A stretch of 39,903 nucleotides of DNA. It comes from Bryobacterales bacterium (GTDB taxonomy: Bacteria; Acidobacteriota; Terriglobia; Bryobacterales; Bryobacteraceae). The DNA is taken from the NCBI GenBank assembly GCA_027452065.1, contig DAIDHC010000062.1:1-39903 (forward strand), in the 5' to 3' direction. This document shows positions 1 through 7,146 of the stretch, piece after piece. Both the position numbers and the translations under genes were made by a program. The notes under the pieces were generated by a model. It did no database searches. It saw only the letters and a program-made list of their open reading frames with translations, and was not told the origin of the DNA. Every line of letters starts with the position of its first letter. The stretch's first letter is position 1.

Positions 1-1854
1 ATGGCGATTGTCGGGCCGCCGAACAGCGGGAAATCGACGATGTTCAACCGGCTGACGGGGCTGCACCAGAAGGTGGCCAACTTCCCCGGCGTCACGGTGG
101 AGCATCGCGTGGGGCGGGCCAAGGTCAACCACGAGCGGGACGTCATTCTCATCGATCTGCCGGGTGTGTATAGCCTGACGCCGCGTTCGGAGGACGAAAA
201 GGTCACCCACGACATTCTTACCGGCCAGCGCAAGGGCATGGAGCCGGAGGCGGTGCTGCTGATTCTGGACTGCACGAACCTGGGCCGGCACCTGCTGCTG
301 GCCGCTCCGGTTCTGAATCTGAAACTGCCGACGCTGGTGATTCTGAACATGGCCGACGATTTGCGCGGCCGGGGCGGAACGGTGGACGCGGCGGCGTTGT
401 CGGCGCAACTGGGGGCGCCGGTGGCGCTGGTGAGCGCGACGACGGGCGAAGGCGTCGAAAAAGTTTATCAATTTATAGCGGGGACGGCGGCGGGGCACTC
501 GAGCGTGAAGACGCCGCTGGTGCAGTTGCCGGTACTGCAGGACATCCCGAAGTGCCGGCGCTGGGCGAGCGAAGTGGGGCACGGGGCGGCGTATCGGGCG
601 CCGGCGCCACCGGTGTGGACGCGGAGGCTGGACGCGGTGTTTCTGCATCCGCTGGCCGGGCCGCTGGTATTTCTGGCGGTGGTGATGCTGGTGTTCCAGT
701 CGATATTCGCCTGGGCGAGGCCGGTGATGGATGGGATGCAGGCGCTGGTGCAGTGGTCGGGGGCGCGGATTGGCGAGCATCTGGGAAATGAAGTTCTGCG
801 GTCGCTGCTGGTGGACGGGCTGTGGAGCGGCGTGGGCTCGGTGATTGTGTTTCTGCCGCAGATCCTGCTGCTGTTCCTCTTTATCGGGATCCTGGAGGAT
901 TCGGGCTACCTGGCGCGGGCGGCGCTGATTGCGGACCGCACGATGCGCAAGTTCGGGCTGCAGGGCAAATCGTTCATTCCGCTGCTTTCGGCGTATGCCT
1001 GCGCGGTGCCGGCGGTGATGTCGGCGCGGACGATCGAGAACAAGCGGGACCGGATGGCCACCATACTCATCGCGCCGCTGATGACCTGTTCGGCGCGGCT
1101 GCCGGTGTACACGCTGGTGATTGCGGCCTTCATTGTCGACCGGCCGGTGCTGGGTCCTCTGTTGGGCACGCAGGCGGCGGCGATGCTGGGACTCTACGTG
1201 CTTGGATTTGTGGCGGCGATCGCGACGGCGCGGCTGCTGAAGTCGTCGATTCTGCGGAGCGAACGGACGCCGTTTCTGCTCGAGATGCCGCCGTACCGCT
1301 GGCCGACGTTGCGCTCGCTCGGGCTGCGGCTGTTGGACCGGTCGAAGGTGTTTCTGCGAAGGGCGGGGACGGTGATTCTGGCGGTTGCGCTGGGGCTGTG
1401 GGTGATGGCCCACCTGCCGCTGCACGACGGCAGGGCGCCGGCGATTCAGGACAGCTTCGCGGGCATGGTCGGGAGGGGCATTGAGCCGGTGATCCGGCCG
1501 CTGGGCTTCAACTGGAAGATCGGGATCGGGCTGCTGACGTCGCTGGCGGCGCGGGAGACGATTGTGGGGACGCTGGGGACGATTTACGGCATGGACGGCG
1601 AGGCGCGGTCGCAGGGGCTGCAGCATGCGCTGCACGCCGATCTGAGTCCGGCCGGAGCGGTGGCGCTGCTGATTTTCTTCGCCTTCGCGATGCAGTGCAT
1701 GTCCACGCTGGCGGTGGTGCGGCGGGAGACGGGCGGCTGGAAGTGGCCGGCGCTGCAGTTCTGCTACATGGGTGTCCTGGCGTATGTGGGGGCGCTGGTG
1801 GCCAACCAGCTCGTGGGAGGCCACTGGCACCACTATCTGGCGCTGCTGCCCTGA
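1..1854 (+). CDS. feoB: FeoB ferrous iron transporter, GTPase-coupled (5' end at window edge)
   Basis: Inner-membrane Fe(II) uptake protein with a cytosolic N-terminal G domain. All GTPase motifs are visible: G1 GPPNSGKST (residues 5-13), G2 Thr in PGVTVE (T32), G3 DLPG (52-55), G4 NMAD (116-119) and G5 SATTGEG (145-151). The membrane part begins near residue 214 and carries Gate-type hydrophobic blocks and the typical C-terminal segment around AMQCMSTLAVVRRETGG. The linker between the G domain and the first membrane helix is only about 50 residues, so the helical GDI domain of E. coli FeoB is strongly reduced; at 617 aa the protein is also shorter than the roughly 770 aa of E. coli FeoB. The ATG is base 1 of the window and lies only four residues before G1, so the true start may be upstream. 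No feoA is visible; it could lie just outside. Confidence 0.95.
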   Translation: MAIVGPPNSGKSTMFNRLTGLHQKVANFPGVTVEHRVGRAKVNHERDVILIDLPGVYSLTPRSEDEKVTHDILTGQRKGMEPEAVLLILDCTNLGRHLLLAAPVLNLKLPTLVILNMADDLRGRGGTVDAAALSAQLGAPVALVSATTGEGVEKVYQFIAGTAAGHSSVKTPLVQLPVLQDIPKCRRWASEVGHGAAYRAPAPPVWTRRLDAVFLHPLAGPLVFLAVVMLVFQSIFAWARPVMDGMQALVQWSGARIGEHLGNEVLRSLLVDGLWSGVGSVIVFLPQILLLFLFIGILEDSGYLARAALIADRTMRKFGLQGKSFIPLLSAYACAVPAVMSARTIENKRDRMATILIAPLMTCSARLPVYTLVIAAFIVDRPVLGPLLGTQAAAMLGLYVLGFVAAIATARLLKSSILRSERTPFLLEMPPYRWPTLRSLGLRLLDRSKVFLRRAGTVILAVALGLWVMAHLPLHDGRAPAIQDSFAGMVGRGIEPVIRPLGFNWKIGIGLLTSLAARETIVGTLGTIYGMDGEARSQGLQHALHADLSPAGAVALLIFFAFAMQCMSTLAVVRRETGGWKWPALQFCYMGVLAYVGALVANQLVGGHWHHYLALLP

Positions 1855-2118
1855 AGGCGGGTGGCCGGAGCGCGGGAGCGTGCAGGTTATCCAGCCATTC
1901 CGGCCCTTCGGCCGAGAGAAGGCGCGAGGGCTGAGCTCGCCGGCGGCAAAGCGGGCCCGTGCGGGGCGGGGATTGCTTTCGGCGAAGCGGGCGCGCGAGA
2001 GGTGGCGTGGGGGGAGCGGTGGCGGGCCTGGCGGGGCGAGGGCCGGCGGCAACCGGCGGGTTCGGGTGTGCCGCGGCGCGGTCCAGCCGGGACAGGGGTG
2101 CTAGGATAAGGGTTTTCC
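1855..2118. other. Intergenic region feoB-trxB
   Basis: 264 bases, very GC-rich, with no convincing gene; short open frames here have no recognisable protein features. The only clear signal is a Shine-Dalgarno AAGGG at 2108-2112, six bases before the trxB ATG. A TAGGAT at 2102-2107 resembles a -10 box but has no matching -35 and sits too close to the start to be trusted. Confidence 0.6.
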
Positions 2119-3036
2119 ATGGAAGATCTGATCATTCTGGGATCCGGGTGCGCCGGGAACACGGCGGCGGTTTATGCGGCGCGGGCGAACCTGAACCCGC
2201 TGGTCGTGGCCGGCCACGAACCGGGCGGGCAGCTCTCGTTGACCACGCTGGTGGAGAACTTTCCCGGCTTCCCGGAGGGCATTCAGGGCCCGGAGCTGGT
2301 GGAAAATATCAAGAAACAGGCCGAGCACTTCGGCGCCCGGTACCTGCATGGCACGGTGATTGAAGCCGATCTTTCGCGGCGCCCGTTCCGGCTGAACGTG
2401 GACGGGGAATGGCACGAAGCGCGGGCGCTCATTGTCGCCACCGGCGCCTCGGCGCGCTGGCTGAATCTGCCCAACGAGCAGAAACTGATCGGCCACGGCG
2501 TCAGCTCCTGCGCCACCTGTGACGGATTCTTTTATCGCGGCAAGAAGATCATGGTGATCGGCGGCGGGGATTCGGCGATGGAGGAAGCGAATTTTCTGAC
2601 GCGGTTTGGGCAGGAAGTGCTGCTGGTTCACCGGCGCGCCGAGTTCCGGGCGTCGAAGATCATGCTCGAGCGGGCGCGGGAGAATCCGAAGATCCAGTTT
2701 CTGACCAACACGGTGGTGGAGGACGTTTTCGACGTGAGCCAGAACCTGGTGACGGGTGTTCGGTTGCGGAACCTGAAGACCGGGGAGACGTGGGAGCGGG
2801 AGGTGGACGGATTCTTTGTGGCGATCGGCCACATTCCGAACACGGCTCCGTTCCGGGGTCAGATGGAGCTGGACGAAGACGGATACATTGTGTCGAAGGG
2901 CGGGGCGCGGACGAGTGTGACGGGTGTTTTCCACGCCGGAGACGTGCAGGACCGGACGTACCGGCAGGCGATCACGGCGGCCGGGGCGGGGTGCATGGCG
3001 GCGCTGGAGGCGGAGCGGTTTCTCGAAGGCGGCTGA
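2119..3036 (+). CDS. trxB: Thioredoxin reductase (NADPH, FAD)
   Basis: Cytosolic flavoprotein that passes electrons from NADPH to thioredoxin. The 305 aa length is typical of the bacterial low-Mr family. The FAD-binding dinucleotide fold is at the N terminus (GSGCAG, residues 8-13, with Cys where E. coli has Pro). The redox-active CATC is at 131-134, followed by the NADPH fold GGGDSA (148-153) and the NADP-phosphate-binding HRRAEFRAS (171-179). The C-terminal GDV motif followed by RQAITAAGAG closes the FAD site. The start is supported by AAGGG six bases upstream. The gene stands alone and ends convergently with the leftward flagellar genes. Confidence 0.95.
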   Translation: MEDLIILGSGCAGNTAAVYAARANLNPLVVAGHEPGGQLSLTTLVENFPGFPEGIQGPELVENIKKQAEHFGARYLHGTVIEADLSRRPFRLNVDGEWHEARALIVATGASARWLNLPNEQKLIGHGVSSCATCDGFFYRGKKIMVIGGGDSAMEEANFLTRFGQEVLLVHRRAEFRASKIMLERARENPKIQFLTNTVVEDVFDVSQNLVTGVRLRNLKTGETWEREVDGFFVAIGHIPNTAPFRGQMELDEDGYIVSKGGARTSVTGVFHAGDVQDRTYRQAITAAGAGCMAALEAERFLEGG

Positions 3037-3065
3037 AGCGGCGAGTGGGGCGAGACGGCGGCGTC

Positions 3066-3130
3066 GGGCGGCGCCGGTGGGCGGCGCCGGTTCGGGGGTG
3101 GCAGTGGGCAGGGGCGGCGACGGGCAGGGG
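3066..3130 (+). repeat. Tandem GC-rich repeats and G-quadruplex motif
   Basis: In the 135-base gap between convergent trxB and the FliT-like gene, a 13-base unit GGGCGGCGCCGGT occurs twice in tandem (3066-3078, 3079-3091). It is followed by five G runs (3094-3098, 3106-3108, 3111-3114, 3122-3124, 3127-3130) with loops of 7, 2, 7 and 2 bases. This fits the canonical G3+N1-7 quadruplex pattern on the + strand. No U-tailed hairpin terminator is visible for either gene. Confidence 0.6.
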
Positions 3131-3171
3131 CGGCCGAGGCGGCGGGCGGTGGGCGGCGGGCGGGGACGGAA

Positions 3172-3516
3172 TCAGCCCTGGCAGTCGACGACGTGCCGGG
3201 AGGGGGGCGCGCCGGCGGTGAGGGCGGCCTGGAGACGGGCGGCGCGGACGAGGCTGGACTCAATTTCGCGGTGCCAGGATTGGGCGCGGGCCACGGCCAG
3301 ATCGCCTTCGCGGACCGAAGCTCGGATGCGTTCGAGGAGGGCGGCGGTGCACAGGGCGGGATCGAGAGTGGTGATGCCGTCGATGGCGGCCTGGCGCTCG
3401 GCCAGCAGTTCCTGAAGGAGCGTGGCGTTGCCGCGAACCGGGATATGTGCGGCCAGGAGCGCGGTGGCGCGTTCGAGCCGGCCCGTAGCGCCTTCCCAAG
3501 TGGCGGTTTCGGGCAT
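3172..3516 (-). CDS. Small helical protein, FliT/FlgN-like flagellar chaperone candidate
   Basis: 114 aa, predicted almost wholly helical and rich in Ala, Leu, Arg and Glu, with no signal peptide or membrane segment. It begins two bases after the fliD stop codon. A strong Shine-Dalgarno GGAGG lies inside the end of fliD, about six bases from the ATG, so the two genes are probably translated together. A small helical gene directly after fliD is the classical place of fliT, the FliD export chaperone; its size also fits the FliT/FlgN/FliS class. I do not recognise a family-specific motif, so the assignment rests on position, size and composition. A generic flagellar hypothetical protein is the alternative. 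Confidence 0.6.
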   Translation of the reverse strand: MPETATWEGATGRLERATALLAAHIPVRGNATLLQELLAERQAAIDGITTLDPALCTAALLERIRASVREGDLAVARAQSWHREIESSLVRAARLQAALTAGAPPSRHVVDCQG

Positions 3517-3518
3517 GG

Positions 3519-4958
3519 CTATCCTCCGACGCTGGCGTTGATCGGCCCGTTAAATCCGCTGAGGCCGGCCTGCTGCTGCTGCTGGCCGAACAGGACGTAA
3601 TCCAGACTCTGAATGCTGGCGGTGAGCTGCTGCTGCTGGGTTTGCATGGAAGCGATGGTGGTGTCGGCGGCGGCAAGCTGCTGCTGTAGAGCGTTCTGGG
3701 TCTGGGTGAGACGGGTGGTGAGGGTTTGGATCTGGTTGCCCAGGTCGGTGTTGGTTTGATCGTAACCGTTCTCCTGGTTGATGATCATGCCGCTGACCGG
3801 ATCGCTGAGAGTGGTGAAATTGTTGGCCATGGCGGCAAGGCCGGAGGAGGCGGAGCCGAGGAACTGGAAGGCGCCGGAAATCTGGCTCGGCGAAAGGGTG
3901 GAGAACGTGTTCTGGTTGAACGACATCTGGCCGGTGCTGCTGAAGGTGATGCCGAGATCGGAGAGGCTTTTGATAGAACCGGCGCCCTGGTAGGAGCTCA
4001 ACTGCTGCATGGCCGACTCGAGAGTAGTGACGATGATGTTGCCGCTCAGGGGGCCGGCGCTTGAGCCGACCTGCTGTTCGACCTGGCCGAGCAGATTGTT
4101 GTAGTCGGAGACGAAGCTGGAAAGGGCGTTGGACAACTGGGTGGGGTCGGTGGCCAGCGACAGGGTGACGGGTGTGCTGGAAGTGGTTTGGTTCAGGGTG
4201 AAGGTGATGCCGGGGGCGAGGTCGTTGACGGTATTGGTGGAGCGGGTGACGGGGATGCCGTCGAAGGTGAAGTTGGCGTTGGTGCCCTGATTGGTGCTGC
4301 TGATGAGGTTGGTGTTGGCGCCGGTGGGATCGTCCATGAGCTTGAGGGTGGTGGCGCCGGTGGAGGTGGCCGAGATGGACAGATAGTCGGGAGTGGAACC
4401 ACTGCCGGTGGTGAGGACGGAAGCGGTGACGCCGGCGTTCAAGCCGTTGATGGCGCTGACCAGGCCGTTCAGATTGTTGTTCTGGGAGCTGAGGTTGATG
4501 GTGTACTGGTTGGAGCCGACGATGAGGTTGAGGGTTCCGGTGCTGGAGACGGGAGCGGTGGTGGAATCGGCGTAGCCTTGCAGGGAGGTTTCCGAAGCCG
4601 CGGTGGCCAGGGACGTGATGTTGGTGATGGAATAGCTGGCCGGGGAGGTGGCGCCGGTATTGGTGACCGAAACGGCGGCGGTGTTGGAGCTGGACGCCGA
4701 CAGGGCCTGGGCGGTGGCGATGGCGCCGAGATTGGTGAGGTCGCCGGCGACGGTGCTGACGTAGGGCTCCAGCGCAATGAGCGCCTGCTTTTCGGCAAGC
4801 ACTTGCGCCTGCTGGTTTTGCAGTTGTTGGATGGGGATCTGGCCCACCTGCTGGGCGTGAGTCAGAATGGTCTGAAAATCGCTCGAAAAGGTGCTCACAC
4901 CCGTGAACACGAGCGGTGAGAAGACGTTTGAAGTGGTGGACCCGGTGGTCGAACCCAT
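3519..4958 (-). CDS. fliD: Flagellar hook-associated protein 2 (filament cap) FliD
   Basis: Caps the growing flagellar filament and helps flagellin fold outside the cell. The 479 aa protein has the family pattern. The N-terminal helical segment (about 25-100) is rich in Gln and Ala, as is usual for the axial D0/D1 region. The central Thr/Ser/Asn/Gly-rich beta domain contains the NLNGLVSAIN segment typical of FliD. The C-terminal coiled coil is rich in Gln, with the segment QTLTTRLTQTQNALQQQLAA. There is no signal peptide, as expected for export through the flagellar type III apparatus. The start has GGGAGG six to seven bases upstream. A sigma-28 type promoter lies about 50 bases upstream, which fits a late flagellar gene. 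Adjacent genes are the FliT-like protein downstream and a degenerate GGDEF protein upstream. Confidence 0.9.
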   Translation of the reverse strand: MGSTTGSTTSNVFSPLVFTGVSTFSSDFQTILTHAQQVGQIPIQQLQNQQAQVLAEKQALIALEPYVSTVAGDLTNLGAIATAQALSASSSNTAAVSVTNTGATSPASYSITNITSLATAASETSLQGYADSTTAPVSSTGTLNLIVGSNQYTINLSSQNNNLNGLVSAINGLNAGVTASVLTTGSGSTPDYLSISATSTGATTLKLMDDPTGANTNLISSTNQGTNANFTFDGIPVTRSTNTVNDLAPGITFTLNQTTSSTPVTLSLATDPTQLSNALSSFVSDYNNLLGQVEQQVGSSAGPLSGNIIVTTLESAMQQLSSYQGAGSIKSLSDLGITFSSTGQMSFNQNTFSTLSPSQISGAFQFLGSASSGLAAMANNFTTLSDPVSGMIINQENGYDQTNTDLGNQIQTLTTRLTQTQNALQQQLAAADTTIASMQTQQQQLTASIQSLDYVLFGQQQQQAGLSGFNGPINASVGG

Positions 4959-5006
4959 GCATACCCTCCCGGCTGCCGGACGCCCGTTTCGAGACGTCCA
5001 TTCCGC

Positions 5007-5034
5007 TTATCGGCCCGTGGGGAGAAAAACTTGA
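5007..5034 (-). promoter_or_regulatory. Sigma-28 (FliA) type promoter of fliD
   Basis: On the minus strand a -35 element TCAAGTTT (5034-5027) is followed, after 12 bases, by a perfect -10 GCCGATAA (5014-5007). The E. coli FliA consensus is TAAAGTTT, 11 bases, GCCGATAA; the -35 matches 7 of 8 and the -10 matches 8 of 8. The spacing is one base longer, within the range known for sigma-D of Bacillus. Transcription would begin near 5000, leaving a leader of about 40 bases before the fliD ATG with its GGGAGG ribosome binding site. Confidence 0.75.
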
Positions 5035-5048
5035 GCCCCCGGCGCGAT

Positions 5049-6056
5049 TCACCCCTTGCCGATGGGCTGGGGCTCCCAGGCGGCGAAGGAATTCAGTATT
5101 TCGGCCGCGTCCTCGGCCGATCCGGCTTCCTCCAGACGGAGGGTGAGCGAGGTGGAGCTGATGGGCAGCAGCACCGAACGGTTCCGGATCTCGATGACGT
5201 GCTCGAGCCGGGTGGAGGAAATCCGGGTCACTTCGAGCCGGACATCGTGCACCTTGGCCTTGCGTTCGAGCAGCGCAAGCAATGCCGGGCCGCGCCACCG
5301 GTAGAGCCGGTCGGAGGCCGACAACTGCTGCGCCACGTGCTGGCTGAGGAGGACGAGAACGCGGTCGCCGGCGCCAAATCCGAAGCGGCTGTTGATGAGC
5401 TCGATTCTCTCGACGCGGAACAGCGCGGCGTAGCCCGGCGAAGGCGAGGCCATCTGGGCGGCCACCGCAGCCTCGGCCGCCTCGACGTCCGGCAGACCGG
5501 TGACCGGGTCCATCTGGCTCACGCCGGCGGGGCGCGCGGCCTGCAACTGGCTCTTCAAACCGCGGCTGATGCGGTCGGCGTGCTCGCGCTGGCGCCCCGA
5601 CTCCTCGGCCAGGGCCTTCAGCGCGTCTCCGAGCTGGCTCTTAATTTGGTGCAGGTCGCCGAGGCGGGACGCGCTTTCCAGTTTCCTTTCAATCAGTTTC
5701 AGATTGGCCGCCGCCGCGGCGCCGGCCGAGCTGACCTCGACGATGGTTCGGGCCAGCATCCGCAGCATTTCCTGAAAGCAGGACGACTGGGTGCGGATGC
5801 CGTTCTCGACACCGCGGTTATACGACTCGAGCGCGTGGATGGCCTCGCCGCAGAGCACCAGGACGCGGTCTCCGCCGGTTGCCTCCTCGATGTTGCGGCG
5901 CAGATTCCGCATGGTCTCGCCGAAGGCGGCGCACTGGGCGGCGTCCCAGTTCACGGCGTGGAGCGCCAGCGCTTCCAGGAGCAGAATGCCGGTCCGCATC
6001 AACGCCGAAGCGGCGTCGTTTTTGGCCAGGTCCAGGTAGTGCTTGATGGAAATCAT
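5049..6056 (-). CDS. Protein with C-terminal degenerate GGDEF domain, flagellar regulon
   Basis: 335 aa, cytosolic. Residues 1-170 are helical and of no family I know, with a likely coiled coil at about 110-170. Residues 180-300 align with the GGDEF (diguanylate cyclase) fold: DPVTGLP at 183-189 corresponds to the usual DxLTGLPNR, and INSRFGFGAGDRVL (221-234) to the INxxxGHxxGDxxL segment. The catalytic GGDEF signature is replaced by RWRGPALL (253-260), so cyclase activity is very unlikely; a binding or scaffold role is an inference. The gene is read from a sigma-28 type promoter and lies directly upstream of fliD, so a role in motility or filament assembly is likely. The ATG lacks a good Shine-Dalgarno sequence, and a later start cannot be excluded. 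Confidence 0.75.
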   Translation of the reverse strand: MISIKHYLDLAKNDAASALMRTGILLLEALALHAVNWDAAQCAAFGETMRNLRRNIEEATGGDRVLVLCGEAIHALESYNRGVENGIRTQSSCFQEMLRMLARTIVEVSSAGAAAAANLKLIERKLESASRLGDLHQIKSQLGDALKALAEESGRQREHADRISRGLKSQLQAARPAGVSQMDPVTGLPDVEAAEAAVAAQMASPSPGYAALFRVERIELINSRFGFGAGDRVLVLLSQHVAQQLSASDRLYRWRGPALLALLERKAKVHDVRLEVTRISSTRLEHVIEIRNRSVLLPISSTSLTLRLEEAGSAEDAAEILNSFAAWEPQPIGKG

Positions 6057-6087
6057 TACCGGCGCGGCACACGCCGCGCTAACCCCT

Positions 6088-6115
6088 CTATCGGCGGATT
6101 CGGGTGCGCGCTTTA
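6088..6115 (-). promoter_or_regulatory. Sigma-28 (FliA) type promoter of the degenerate GGDEF gene
   Basis: On the minus strand TAAAGCGC (6115-6108) is followed after 12 bases by GCCGATAG (6095-6088). This is the same 12-base spacing as the fliD promoter. The TAAA of the -35 is perfect and the -10 matches 7 of 8. Transcription would begin near 6081, some 25 bases before the ATG at 6056. The repeat of this architecture in the two neighbouring gaps makes chance unlikely. Confidence 0.65.
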
Positions 6116-6152
6116 ACCCCGTCCACCGGGCATTTGCCGCGCCCCCGGGGCG

Positions 6153-7040
6153 TCAGTCGAGCCGGCGGCCCCATTCGTTGGAGACGGCGAGGCGGGAAAA
6201 ATATTGGACAATTACGCGGGCGGCGTCGGGAACCGGATTCAGGCCGGGGGCGAGATAAGTGGACATCACGGTGACGGCGAAGGGGCGGTTCTTGAGAAAC
6301 ACGATGCCGGCCTCGCATTTGACGCCGTCGAGGCTGCCCGGTTTGGCGGCCAGTTCAACGCCGGGGGGCATGGCGGGGCCCATGTAGGGTTGATGGACGC
6401 GCTTCATGAGATCGAGCATGCGGCGGCAGGAATCCGGGTCGGCGGCTTTGTTTTCATAGATTGCCTGCATGAGGCGGGCCAGATCGAGCGGAGTGGAGAC
6501 GTTCTCGCGGCCGGCCGAAGCCGCGGCGACGTCCATCATCAGGCGCCTGAGGTGAGTGTCGCGAAGGCCCAGCTCGCGCACCAGAGCGTTGACACGATCC
6601 ATGCCGACGGTCTCGATGCAGTGGTTGGCGGCCGAGTTGTCGCTCCACTGCATCATGGCTTCGACGGCCTCGCCGGTGGTGATGCGTACCGGCCCCTTCA
6701 TGAGACGCAGGCGGAGCGGGCCTTCGCTGTCGTCGTTGTGGCCGACCCAGGGGAGCTCGATGGTGTCGGAGAAGCGGAGGCGGCCGGCGTGGGCGTCGCG
6801 GAACATGCCGATCATGACGGCGATTTTGATGGAGCTGGCGGTGGGGAATTGCGAATCGCCGTGGTAGCTGAGAACGCTTCCGTTGGTGAGATCGATGGCG
6901 GCGGCGCCGAGGACGCCGTCGAGGGCGGCGTCGAGCGCCTCCAGGCGGCCGACGGCTTTGCGCTGCCACAGGTTCGGCACGCCGGTTTGCGCGAAGCTCG
7001 CCGTCAGAAGCAGGAAAAAAGCCGCCAGAAGTCTCGACAC
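6153..7040 (-). CDS. Class A beta-lactamase-fold serine hydrolase, exported
   Basis: Serine hydrolase of the class A beta-lactamase/transpeptidase fold (the beta-lactamase2 group). I chose GTG at 7040 because it starts a clean signal peptide (VSRLLAAFFLLLTASFAQ); the open frame runs back to 7169 but would overlap ftsK and its promoter. With this start the protein is 295 aa. Catalytic elements seen are the SxxK tetrad SSIK, the SDN loop SDNSAAN about 60 residues later, and a KPGS segment where classical enzymes have KTG. The omega loop reads RENVSTPLDLA and shows no clear ExxLN motif. An altered KTG and omega loop make efficient beta-lactam hydrolysis uncertain; a cell-wall peptide hydrolase role is possible. 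No Shine-Dalgarno is obvious before the GTG. It is transcribed divergently from ftsK. Confidence 0.8.
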   Translation of the reverse strand: MSRLLAAFFLLLTASFAQTGVPNLWQRKAVGRLEALDAALDGVLGAAAIDLTNGSVLSYHGDSQFPTASSIKIAVMIGMFRDAHAGRLRFSDTIELPWVGHNDDSEGPLRLRLMKGPVRITTGEAVEAMMQWSDNSAANHCIETVGMDRVNALVRELGLRDTHLRRLMMDVAAASAGRENVSTPLDLARLMQAIYENKAADPDSCRRMLDLMKRVHQPYMGPAMPPGVELAAKPGSLDGVKCEAGIVFLKNRPFAVTVMSTYLAPGLNPVPDAARVIVQYFSRLAVSNEWGRRLD

Positions 7041-7082
7041 CTGGAAATGATATCGCGCCGGGCGGGAGGGAGGGTTCGCGGG

Positions 7083-7110
7083 TTGCCGGGCAGGGAAACT
7101 CTGGCATAAT
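7083..7110 (+). promoter_or_regulatory. Likely sigma-70 promoter of ftsK
   Basis: TTGCCG (7083-7088) and CATAAT (7105-7110) are 16 bases apart, and TGG directly before the -10 gives an extended -10 element. The expected start near 7117 lies 30 bases before the ftsK ATG. The site is in the 106-base gap between the divergent beta-lactamase-like gene and ftsK and is one of few AT-rich spots nearby. Confidence 0.55.
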
Positions 7111-7146
7111 AGAGATGCTCTGGCCGTCTTCCGCTCCAAGGGCGGA

